DNA of 64,000 bases from contig NZ_JAFEJS010000012.1 of NCBI RefSeq assembly GCF_018555385.1, positions 22,915-86,914 on the forward strand, in the 5' to 3' direction. The position numbers and the translations under genes were made by a program. Every line of letters starts with the position of its first letter. The first letter of the stretch is position 1. Shown piece after piece: positions 57,125 to 64,000 of the stretch. Under the pieces are notes generated by a model. The model saw only the letters and a program-made list of their open reading frames with translations, did no database searches and was not told the origin of the DNA. Source of the DNA: Bifidobacterium santillanense (GTDB taxonomy: Bacteria > Actinomycetota > Actinomycetes > Actinomycetales > Bifidobacteriaceae).

Positions 57125-57556
57125 ATGGCTCCCAAGAAGAAAGTCTCCGCGCTGATCAAGCTGCAGATTCAGGCTGGCAAGGCCAACCCGGCCCCGCCGC
57201 TGGGTCCTGCCCTTGGTTCGCACGGCGTCAACATCATGGACTTCTGCAAGGCGTACAACGCCCAGACGCAGGACAAGATGGGCCAGGTGATCCCGGTTGA
57301 GATCACCGTGTACGAAGATCGTTCCTTCACCTTCGTCCTCAAGACCCCGCCGGCAGCGGCTCTGCTCAAGAAGGCCGCCGGCATCGAGAAGGGCACCGAG
57401 AACCCGCTGACCCACAAGGTCGGCTCCGTCACCAAGGCTCAGGTCCGCGAAATCGCCGAGACGAAGATGGCTGACCTGTCCGCTCGTGATATCGAAGCTG
57501 GCATGAAGATCATCGAAGGTACCGCCCGTTCCATGGGCATCACGGTGACCGACTGA
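57125..57556 (+). CDS. rplK: 50S ribosomal protein L11
   Basis: 143 aa, full length. The N-domain [38 protein letters not shown] is the thiopeptide-binding region with the two conserved Pro; the C-domain binds 23S rRNA in the GTPase centre. Precedes rplA by 15 bases. Confidence 0.98.
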   Translation: MAPKKKVSALIKLQIQAGKANPAPPLGPALGSHGVNIMDFCKAYNAQTQDKMGQVIPVEITVYEDRSFTFVLKTPPAAALLKKAAGIEKGTENPLTHKVGSVTKAQVREIAETKMADLSARDIEAGMKIIEGTARSMGITVTD

Positions 57557-57571
57557 TAAGGAGAAGGACAG

Positions 57572-58264
57572 ATGGCTAAGCATTCCAAGAAGTACCGCGA
57601 GGCGGCTGAGAAGGTCGATCGCAACAACCTGTACACCCCCGATCAGGCCATCGCGCTGCTCAAGAGCATGCCGACCCGCAACTTCGACGAGACCGTCGAG
57701 GCCGTGCTCCGCCTGAACGTGGATCCGCGCAAGGCCGACCAGCTGGTCCGCGGCACCGTCAGCCTGCCGAACGGCACCGGTAAGACCGTCAAGGTCCTCG
57801 TGTTCGCCCGTGGCCCGCAGGCCACCGCCGCCGCCGAGGCCGGCGCCGACATCGTCGGCGATGACGACCTGATCGCCAAGGTGCAGGACGGCTTCCTCGA
57901 CTTCGACTCCGTCGTCGCCACCCCGGACATGATGGGCAAGGTCGGCCGCCTCGGCCGCGTGCTCGGCCCGCGTGGCCTCATGCCGAACCCGAAGACCGGC
58001 ACCGTGACCATGGACGTCGCCAAGGCCGTCAAGGACATCAAGGGCGGTAAGATCGAGTTCCGCGTCGACAAGCACGGCAACCTCTCCTTCCTGATCGGCA
58101 AGGCCTCCTTCGAGGAGAAGGCTCTGGACGAGAACTTCCGCGCCGTGGCCGAAGAGGTCAAGCGTCTCAAGCCGTCCACCGTCAAGGGCCGCTACGTCAC
58201 CAAGGCCACCATCACCTCCACCATGGGCCCCGGCATCCCGGTCGACCCGGCCTCCATCGCCTGA
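57572..58264 (+). CDS. rplA: 50S ribosomal protein L1
   Basis: 230 aa, full length. The [21 protein letters not shown] block is the L1 signature that grips the L1 stalk of 23S rRNA and, by the same surface, its own mRNA leader in many bacteria. GGAGAAGGAC precedes the ATG. Co-transcribed with rplK. Confidence 0.98.
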   Translation: MAKHSKKYREAAEKVDRNNLYTPDQAIALLKSMPTRNFDETVEAVLRLNVDPRKADQLVRGTVSLPNGTGKTVKVLVFARGPQATAAAEAGADIVGDDDLIAKVQDGFLDFDSVVATPDMMGKVGRLGRVLGPRGLMPNPKTGTVTMDVAKAVKDIKGGKIEFRVDKHGNLSFLIGKASFEEKALDENFRAVAEEVKRLKPSTVKGRYVTKATITSTMGPGIPVDPASIA

Positions 58265-58322
58265 TTCGCGATCGAGTGGTGGTGATGTCGTCGCGCGACG
58301 CGTGACGAGTCCAGCCTGAACG

Positions 58323-58354
58323 AAACCCCCGGTTCCGCAAGGAACCGGGGGTTT
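58323..58354 (+). terminator. Terminator of rplK-rplA
   Basis: AAACCCCCGGTTCC pairs perfectly over 14 bp with GGAACCGGGGGTTT around a GCAA tetraloop. Confidence 0.95.
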
Positions 58355-58401
58355 CGTGTATTCGACCGCGATGTCGCGTGCCCGTGGAGTGCATAGACCG
58401 C

Positions 58402-58458
58402 AACTGGTCAGGTTTCCTTACCAGTTTTTGCTATACTAGTAAAGTAAAATTACCAGTT
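58402..58458. promoter_or_regulatory. AT-rich promoter/operator of the AAA-ATPase gene with AACTGGT dyads
   Basis: AACTGGT (58402-58408) and ACCAGTT (58420-58426) form an inverted pair, and ACCAGTT recurs at 58452-58458, exactly 32 bases (about three turns) later. TATACT (58432-58437) is a good -10 box lying between the two ACCAGTT copies. The stretch is clearly AT-richer than its neighbours. It looks like a repressor-controlled promoter. Confidence 0.55.
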
Positions 58459-58483
58459 ATTGTTTGTTAGGGGGGCGGGCGTG

Positions 58484-59848
58484 ATGGGGAACCCAGTCAT
58501 CGAAACGAAGATACGTGATTTCAGCATCGAGGACTTCCTGCCGATTGTGCCCCGCGAACTGGATCTGGGGGAGCCCGCGCGACCGAAGGCGGGCAACCTC
58601 GTCAAGGTCGTGACCGGTATGAGGCGCAGCGGCAAGAGCTATCGGCTGTTCCAGGAGATGGAGTCGTTGCTCGCCTCCGGCGTCGCGCGCGATCGCGTAT
58701 GCTATTTCAACTTCGAGGATGATCGTCTGGGAAGGATCACACCCGCGACGGGCGACGAGGTTCTGGAGGCCTTCTATAGCAGCCATCCCGGAGCGGTGGA
58801 TGACGGTGCGTATCTGTTCTTCGACGAACTGCAGGAGATGGATGGTTGGGGAGCGTGGCTGAGACGCATCGTCGACACCACCAAGGCGACGATCTACGTC
58901 AGCGGATCCTCCTCGAAGATGTTGTCCACGGAAATCGCCACGGAATTTCGCGGCCGCGCATTGGACTTCGAGCTGCTGCCGTACTCGTTCCGTGAATTCG
59001 TCGTTTCCCGCGGTCTGCTGGAGCCGGGCGATGTGCGGCGTGCCCGCGACCATGACAAACGGGATCGGCTGGTGCTGTCCAATGCGATGAGGGACTATCT
59101 CGAACAGGGCGGATTCCCCGCCGTTGCGGGACTGCCCGCGCCGCAGCGCATCGCGTTGCTGCAATCGTATGTGCAACGGGTGGTGTCGCGCGATGTGGTC
59201 GAACGTCATGATGTGGCCCGGCCGCGCGTCGCATCCACGCTCGCCAGACGCGCATTGGGGTCCAACGGCAAGCGGATGTCGATACGCAAGGTGGAGAATG
59301 ATCTACGATCCCTGGGAATGCCCACCAGCCGTGAGCTGCTCGGCGATCTGATGGGGTATTTCGAGGACGCGTATCTGCTGTTCCGCATGCGCGAGTTCTC
59401 GGTTTCGATGAGCGAACGGACCACATCGGTGCCGAAGGTCTATGCGGTGGATCCGGGACTGGCCGTGGCTTCGGCCGGTGCGAATGTCAGCGACGAGGGA
59501 CAGCGACTGGAGGAATCGGTGTACCTTGAGCTGCGTCGTCGCAATGTCGGGTTCCGTCGGGACGGCATCTCCTCGTATCATACCCGGGAACATGGGTATG
59601 AGGTCGATTTCGTGGTGGGGGATGTGCTGGAGGACGCGGCATACGAGTTGTATCAGGTCACGGCAAGCATGGATGACGCCGCAACCGCCCGACGTGAGAC
59701 CCGGGCGCTGTGGGAACTGATGTCCGAACAGGATCTTGCTGAGGGATACATCATCGTCGGGGATGGTGAGAGGCGCGACTATGAACGGGGCGGACGCATC
59801 ATTCACCAGATTCCGGCATGGCAGTGGTTTCTGGACGTTCCGGCGTGA
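58484..59848 (+). CDS. AAA-family ATPase with DUF4143 C-terminal domain
   Basis: 454 aa. The AAA_14 ATPase domain (about 35-200) has Walker A GMRRSGKSY (about 44-52), Walker B AYLFFDELQEM (about 108-118) and the sensor-like YVSGSSSKML. The DUF4143 domain (about 210-440) contains VDFVVGD, a restriction-nuclease-like Asp motif (EVDFVV). Such proteins are widespread and patchily distributed in bacteria; a role in DNA or defence is often supposed but unproven. Codon use is less GC-biased than its neighbours and its promoter is AT-rich, pointing to acquisition. ATG 58484 is chosen; a TTG eight codons upstream is possible. Confidence 0.88.
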   Translation: MGNPVIETKIRDFSIEDFLPIVPRELDLGEPARPKAGNLVKVVTGMRRSGKSYRLFQEMESLLASGVARDRVCYFNFEDDRLGRITPATGDEVLEAFYSSHPGAVDDGAYLFFDELQEMDGWGAWLRRIVDTTKATIYVSGSSSKMLSTEIATEFRGRALDFELLPYSFREFVVSRGLLEPGDVRRARDHDKRDRLVLSNAMRDYLEQGGFPAVAGLPAPQRIALLQSYVQRVVSRDVVERHDVARPRVASTLARRALGSNGKRMSIRKVENDLRSLGMPTSRELLGDLMGYFEDAYLLFRMREFSVSMSERTTSVPKVYAVDPGLAVASAGANVSDEGQRLEESVYLELRRRNVGFRRDGISSYHTREHGYEVDFVVGDVLEDAAYELYQVTASMDDAATARRETRALWELMSEQDLAEGYIIVGDGERRDYERGGRIIHQIPAWQWFLDVPA

Positions 59849-59868
59849 CGTCGCGAGGCGTTCGCTGC

Positions 59869-59915
59869 ATCCGCCGGCGATGCGTTACGCATGCATGCGG
59901 CCCGGCGCGATGGCG
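59869..59915 (-). pseudogene. Degenerate duplicate of the 3' end of the PucR-type gene
   Basis: About 45 bases here (CCGCCGGCGATGCG ... GCGCGATGGCG) repeat the end of the regulator gene at 60131-60177 with a few changes and a short deletion. On the minus strand the reading frame even keeps AIAPGRMHA and a stop codon, against AIALGRMHAA and stop in the intact gene. It marks a local duplication flanking the parS segment. Confidence 0.7.
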
Positions 59916-59961
59916 CGTGTCCGCACGGGACAACCCGGCGAGGTCGCCCATGTCGCGACTG

Positions 59962-59977
59962 TGTTTCACGTGAAACA
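59962..59977. promoter_or_regulatory. parS centromere site (ParB binding)
   Basis: TGTTTCACGTGAAACA, a perfect 16-bp palindrome identical to the universal bacterial parS consensus. ParB binds it and spreads to organise and segregate the origin region. Presence here suggests that this part of the chromosome is origin-proximal, an inference. Confidence 0.9.
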
Positions 59978-60142
59978 CACGAGGATTCGTGACGGTGCGG
60001 ACTTCGAGGAGCCGTACGAGGCGATGGGAGGATGCTCGTGTGCCGTGCACCTCATCGACTCGCCTCTGCACGAGTTGCTGCCCTGCACCTGTGCGCCGCT
60101 AGCCCCGGACCGCGTGTCCGCCGCCCGCCCGCCGGCGATGCG

Positions 60143-61057
60143 CTACGCCGCGTGCATGCGGCCCAGCGCGATGGCGGTGGTGAGCACGTACGCCTCGCGC
60201 GGGTCGGTGGCATCCCATCCGGTCGAGTCGGCCGCGCGCTTCAACCGGTAGCGCACCGTGTTCGGATGCACGTTGAGCGTGCGCGCCGTCGTCTCGAGCG
60301 AGCCGCCGGAGGCGAGGAACGTGGAGACAGTGAGCATTGTCGGATCGTCCGGGTTCGAGCCGTTGCCGCCGGCCAGCGAGGCGTACACCACGTCGACCAG
60401 TTCGCGCCGTGCGTCCGGATCGCCGAGCAGCGCGCGTTCGGGCAGCGCGTCCTCGGCCCGCAGCGGTGCGTTGCCGCGGGCGGCTGCCGATCGTGCACCT
60501 TCGCCGCCGGTCGTGCGGGCCAACGCCGGCGCCGCCTTGAGCGTCGCCAGGGCCGCGCCCAAGGCGGCGACCGCGCCCGTCGCCCCGTGCCGCACCGGTC
60601 CGAGGCACACCGTCACGCCGTCGCCCCGATCGAACGGATTCGAGGCGGCATCGGCATCGCCGAACACCGGTGCGAACGCCGTCGACACCGCCGTGCACAG
60701 CACCTCCGGGCTGACGGCCGCCTCCACCCGGACCACCGCGGCGACGACCCCGTCGCGCACGCCGCATACCGTCGCGCCGCCGCCCAGATCGACGACCGCA
60801 CGGCTGACCGTCTGCATCGTCGCGACGGCGTTGGCGGCCGGCCGCCCGGCGATCGCGAAGCAGGGGAAGTCCCCGTCCCAGCCGATCACGCGCAGCAGCG
60901 ACGCGACGCGTTCGTCGGACAGGCCGTCGGCCAGCGATTCGAACGCGACCCGTGTGAGCAGCGCCCGCGCATCGGCATCCCCGTCACGGCCATCGCCCTC
61001 GCCCGCATCGGCGCGGCGATCGGCATACGAAGTCAGCAACCCGAGGAAATCAGACAT
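60143..61057 (-). CDS. PucR-type transcriptional regulator (C-terminal HTH)
   Basis: 304 aa. The C-terminal helix-turn-helix LETTARTLNVHPNTVRYRLKR (written in two parts: LETTARTLNVHPNT, VRYRLKRAADSTG) at about 258-285 is the PucR/CdaR HTH_30 signature. The N-terminal 240 residues form an Ala-rich sensor with a GGDEF-like weak alpha/beta pattern seen in the family. A long Ala/Arg low-complexity stretch is at about 170-200. No target is obvious. The end of the gene is duplicated at 59869. Confidence 0.87.
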   Translation of the reverse strand: MSDFLGLLTSYADRRADAGEGDGRDGDADARALLTRVAFESLADGLSDERVASLLRVIGWDGDFPCFAIAGRPAANAVATMQTVSRAVVDLGGGATVCGVRDGVVAAVVRVEAAVSPEVLCTAVSTAFAPVFGDADAASNPFDRGDGVTVCLGPVRHGATGAVAALGAALATLKAAPALARTTGGEGARSAAARGNAPLRAEDALPERALLGDPDARRELVDVVYASLAGGNGSNPDDPTMLTVSTFLASGGSLETTARTLNVHPNTVRYRLKRAADSTGWDATDPREAYVLTTAIALGRMHAA

Positions 61058-61065
61058 ACCTCACC

Positions 61066-61071
61066 AGTGTA
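61066..61071 (-). promoter_or_regulatory. -10 box (TACACT) of the PucR-type gene
   Basis: On the minus strand TACACT precedes the ATG by eight bases. A GGTGAGG stretch overlaps, so a weak ribosome site is also possible. Confidence 0.45.
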
Positions 61072-61208
61072 GTGACCTTCCCTTGGCGTCCGGCAACCGG
61101 TGCGACGATGCGGGCCGCGCCGTCCGTACGAGGGAGGCCGCCGTGTGAAGGTCGGTGTCCCCCGCGGATGGGTGACGGGTCCCACGTATCCGTGGGCATG
61201 TGCCGGAT

Positions 61209-63503
61209 TCACCGTTCGGAGGGGAGGCCCGTGGAATCCGCGACCCGCGAATCGCGCCAGAACGTGAGCAGCAGGAAGCCGAAGCAGAACGCCACGGGCA
61301 GCATGTGCCGTTCGAAGTTGTTCGCCGGCGCGGTGATCATCACGCCCATGAGCAGCAGCAGCGGCAGATGCCAGGCGAGCGCCCGCCAACGTCTGAGGAT
61401 CACCTCGGCGGCGCCGATGAGCAATGTCAGGATCACGTAGAAGTTGCCGTGCGTCACCCAGCCGAGCACGGGGGTCGCGCCCCAGTCGTTGGCGAACGTC
61501 GCCACCTGCGTGCGCCACTTGTGGTTGTAGTACTTGATCCAGGTGGAACTCACCTGCACGTAGTCGCTGTCCACGTAGTAGTTCATCGACACGTACGGCA
61601 GATCCGCGATGTCGAAGTATCCGAAGCATTTCGCCATCAGTGCGTCGATCGAGACGATCGGGTTCGCCCTGACGATCTCGAGCCACGCCTGGTTGAACCC
61701 GTCCATGTCCTTCGGCTTGACCGAGCGCCACTTGTAGCTGACCTTCTTCGACTGGATGCCGGACGACTTGACCGGGTCCGCGTCCTGCTGGAAATACGCG
61801 TCGGCCATCTGATCGAGGTTGAACACCGGCGCAAGCTTCTCGGCGGCCGACTGCGGGATCGAATCGGGGTCGCGCTGCGCCACGCGCGCGATCATCTGCA
61901 GCTGCACGCCACGGCTCTCGATCGGGTCGCCGCCGATGATCGCGCCCGAGCTGATCGCCATCGTGATGCCGCCGTGGATGAGGATCGTCGGCAGCAGCAG
62001 CGCGGTCACGTACGTCGTCCAGCGGCGTCGATCGGCGAGGATCGCCAGCACGAACTCGAAGACGAGCACGTACCACGCGTACTTCGCCGAGATCAGCATC
62101 ACGGCGTTCGCGGCGAGAAACGCGACGAACGCGCGGTGGGGGAGCCGGATGACCTTCGGCCTGAAACGTCCCCGCAGTCCGGAGCCGGGCGCGTCGATCC
62201 CCCGACCGTGCGCCGCGGCCCGACGGTCGTCACCCGTCGCGTACAGCTCGTACCAGATGCCGAACGCCCACAGGAACGCGAACGCGAACAGCGGCGACTT
62301 GGTCAGCGAGATCGTCGAGAACACGGCCAGCGGGCAGACAAGGAAGAACAGCAGGATCGCCACGCGGGCCGGCGCGTGCGCGGCCTGGGCCGGTAGCGCG
62401 GCGCGCATGCCGCGTTCGGGGCGGCCGAGCCGCTTCGGCACGAGCCGCTCGCCGCCCCGCTCCGGATGCGCGAAGTCGGCGCGGTCGGGTCGATTCAGCC
62501 AAGGCAGGTTCAGGAACCGGTGCGCGGTCGCCGCCGTCACGCACACCGCGAACAGGAACTGCGCGGCCGCGAGCGTGACCGTGCCCCAGTCGTTCGATCC
62601 GGTCAGATAGCGGGAGGCGGCGAGCGTCGCCCCGTAGAACAGGGTGAGCACGATGTTGTGCTGGTCCGTCAGATACGTCGGGTCGGCCGGCCACATGTAA
62701 TGGGCCGTCGGGTAGATGTCCATCGGAGCGAACGAGAAGAACCCGATGTACGGCTGCTTGAGGCCCGTCCACTGGTTCCACGCCCAGCTGAACTCGCGCG
62801 CCTGGCTTCTGAGGTCCGCGCCGAACGCCGCGAGCAGCGTCGTCGGCGCCCACAGCCATCCGACGAACAGGATGGTCCAGATCTTCCAATACCGGTCGGT
62901 CAGGCGCATGATCCACCGCGCGAGGAACGTGCGCGCGGCGACGAACGCCACGACCGTCGCATGCCGTGCGGCGCGCGCCATCCGCGCCGGTCGTGGGGCC
63001 GTCGCGTCGCGGCCTTCCGGTCCGTACTCCGGAGTCGTGTCGCGCGACGGGATCCGCTCGTCGTCCGGCTCATGGCGCCGGCACGATCGCGGTACAAGCC
63101 GGAGACGACGCGGCGAGCGCGTGCCGTCGGGATTCATGCGCCATCCGAACAGCGGCTGGCGTCGCGCCTTGCGCACGAGCGCCACGATGAGCAGCAGGTA
63201 GATGACGAACGCGGCGATGCCGTAGCCCGCGTTCACCCATCCGAAGTTCGCGATCGACGAATCCTCCCAATACAGCGGTCCGACCGCCGTGCACCACGCC
63301 AGCCACAGGCACGCCGCCACCGCAAGCGCCCACCGGGCGATCGCTCCGATGCGATCCGCCGGCCGGGCGGTCGTCGTTCCGGTCGCGGACGTCGCCGCGC
63401 CGGTGCCGGCGGTCGATGCGTCGGGCGATGGACGCCCGGCGTCTTCATGCGCGACGGTCGGGGATACGACGGCGTTACGGGCAGTGATGGAGGCATCGGT
63501 CAT
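61209..63503 (-). CDS. Large polytopic membrane protein, glycosyltransferase-like (DUF6020 type)
   Basis: 764 aa with about 12 or more membrane helices. The layout, with an extracytoplasmic motif GPLYWEDSSIANFGW after the first helix, a loop DIYPTAHYMWPADPTYLTDQHN, and a large C-terminal soluble loop before the last two helices, resembles GT-C-type integral membrane proteins. An N-terminal tail rich in Thr/Ala (1-45) and a long Arg-rich cytoplasmic loop (about 125-180) are extra. No catalytic residues can be assigned with confidence. Leaderless start at 63503 with TAGAAT just upstream. Confidence 0.82.
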   Translation of the reverse strand: MTDASITARNAVVSPTVAHEDAGRPSPDASTAGTGAATSATGTTTARPADRIGAIARWALAVAACLWLAWCTAVGPLYWEDSSIANFGWVNAGYGIAAFVIYLLLIVALVRKARRQPLFGWRMNPDGTRSPRRLRLVPRSCRRHEPDDERIPSRDTTPEYGPEGRDATAPRPARMARAARHATVVAFVAARTFLARWIMRLTDRYWKIWTILFVGWLWAPTTLLAAFGADLRSQAREFSWAWNQWTGLKQPYIGFFSFAPMDIYPTAHYMWPADPTYLTDQHNIVLTLFYGATLAASRYLTGSNDWGTVTLAAAQFLFAVCVTAATAHRFLNLPWLNRPDRADFAHPERGGERLVPKRLGRPERGMRAALPAQAAHAPARVAILLFFLVCPLAVFSTISLTKSPLFAFAFLWAFGIWYELYATGDDRRAAAHGRGIDAPGSGLRGRFRPKVIRLPHRAFVAFLAANAVMLISAKYAWYVLVFEFVLAILADRRRWTTYVTALLLPTILIHGGITMAISSGAIIGGDPIESRGVQLQMIARVAQRDPDSIPQSAAEKLAPVFNLDQMADAYFQQDADPVKSSGIQSKKVSYKWRSVKPKDMDGFNQAWLEIVRANPIVSIDALMAKCFGYFDIADLPYVSMNYYVDSDYVQVSSTWIKYYNHKWRTQVATFANDWGATPVLGWVTHGNFYVILTLLIGAAEVILRRWRALAWHLPLLLLMGVMITAPANNFERHMLPVAFCFGFLLLTFWRDSRVADSTGLPSER

Positions 63504-63510
63504 GCCGCCA

Positions 63511-63516
63511 ATTCTA
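63511..63516 (-). promoter_or_regulatory. -10 box (TAGAAT) of the polytopic membrane protein gene
   Basis: On the minus strand TAGAAT is followed by seven bases and the ATG; no ribosome site. Confidence 0.5.
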
Positions 63517-63789
63517 CCGACGGCGCGGAAGAGGCCGCCCGACGGTCCGTGACGTCGATTGTCGCGGACCGCGACGGATGGCTCGCTCCGTTCGGGAGGG
63601 CCCATTTCAGGGAGGTCCCGCACTGCGGGTGACCATTCGCTCCGTGTTCATGCACTCGCCATCCCGGGTTACCCTGCGGCGATGATTTCCGAGGTAAGCT
63701 GGTGTGCGGAAACGGCGGGAACGCCGTTCGTGACACGCCGAGGGAACCCTGTGATCGCAACGGTTTCCGGCTTTGTCGTGCGCGCGTAT
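63517..63789. other. Gap before the rRNA promoter, no gene seen
   Basis: 273 bases with falling GC toward the right. No reading frame has a ribosome site or protein-like composition. It probably holds the upstream activating region of the rRNA promoter. Confidence 0.4.
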
Positions 63790-63818
63790 TTGCGCAATGG
63801 TGATTTCGCGTGTAAATT
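63790..63818 (+). promoter_or_regulatory. Strong promoter of a downstream rRNA operon
   Basis: TTGCGC (63790-63795) and TAAATT (63813-63818) with 17-bp spacing, in an AT-rich context unlike the rest of the window. Confidence 0.65.
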
Positions 63819-64000
63819 AATCCCTTGCTGCCGTTCGGTTGCGGAAATCCTGTTCGGATGTGTCCAATGCTGAATGTGTGTGGTGGTTTGAGAACTCAAG
63901 AGTGTGTTTGTACTACTTCTTTATAGTCAATGATTGCCAGTCCGGCCCAAGCCTTCTGCTGTGTGTGGTGGGTTCCCTTGCGGGTTGAATTTGGGTCGGG
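63819..64000 (+). promoter_or_regulatory. rRNA operon leader (partial, runs off the window)
   Basis: The leader contains TTTGAGAACTCAAGAGTGTG (63887-63906), the motif typical of actinobacterial 16S rRNA leaders, where Nus factors act for antitermination and RNase III processing begins. 16S rRNA itself is expected just right of base 64000; it is not reached in the window. Confidence 0.75.

Overview
This window reads as a Bifidobacterium chromosome, or that of a very close relative in the high-GC Actinomycetota. The support is the high GC content with strong third-position GC bias, the gene order of the ATP synthase and tRNA-Trp-secE-nusG-rplK-rplA blocks, an actinobacterial NucS, a non-phosphorylative L-fucose locus of the bifidobacterial type, and many genes whose -10 box lies 6-9 bases before the start codon, as expected for leaderless mRNAs. 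The species cannot be named from the sequence alone.

Left end (1 to about 5,000): the right end of a prophage. It holds most of a diversity-generating retroelement (DGR): an Avd-type accessory protein, an AAC-rich template repeat (463-567), a hairpin-rich spacer, and a reverse transcriptase with the DGR-type GxxxSQ and YMDD motifs. The variable target gene should lie just left of the window. A small membrane protein, a GH25/CW_7/LysM endolysin, a Dp1-type holin, a strongly folded candidate RNA (3918-4056) and a tyrosine integrase follow. The prophage abuts the 3' end of the initiator tRNA-fMet gene.

5-30 kb is core chromosome: metA, the atpBEFHAGDC operon, a zinc-ribbon membrane protein, nucS, an FKBP lipoprotein, two envelope proteins, a thioredoxin-like/TPR protein, a CYTH protein, tRNA-Arg, a GDPD-family phosphodiesterase, ridA behind an array of six CGTACG palindromes, an amino-acid permease, argS and lysA. 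At 30-35 kb a glucose-type PTS pair (IIA and IICB, minus strand), preceded by three REP-like palindromes, separates argS-lysA from hom-thrB. A Maf-Nudix fusion follows.

36.8-45.4 kb is an L-fucose catabolic island: a LacI-type regulator, fuconate dehydratase, fucose dehydrogenase (SDR), fucose-type permease, fuconolactonase, a DapA-family aldolase, FucU mutarotase and an AEC-family transporter. The inferred route is fucose to fuconolactone to fuconate to 2-keto-3-deoxyfuconate to pyruvate plus lactaldehyde.

45.6-64 kb: dapE followed by a 94-bp tandem duplication carrying twin terminators, RNase E/G, rplU-rpmA, obg, proB, an aminotransferase, tRNA-Trp-secE-nusG, rplK-rplA, an AAA/DUF4143 ATPase behind an AACTGGT operator region, a perfect parS site between imperfect direct repeats, a PucR-type regulator and a large polytopic membrane protein. 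The window ends in what looks like an rRNA operon promoter and leader.

The two most unusual signals are the DGR and a dispersed family of three long palindromes (20227, 26312, 51121). In that family the loop is conserved while the 28-29 bp stems differ completely in sequence yet stay self-complementary.
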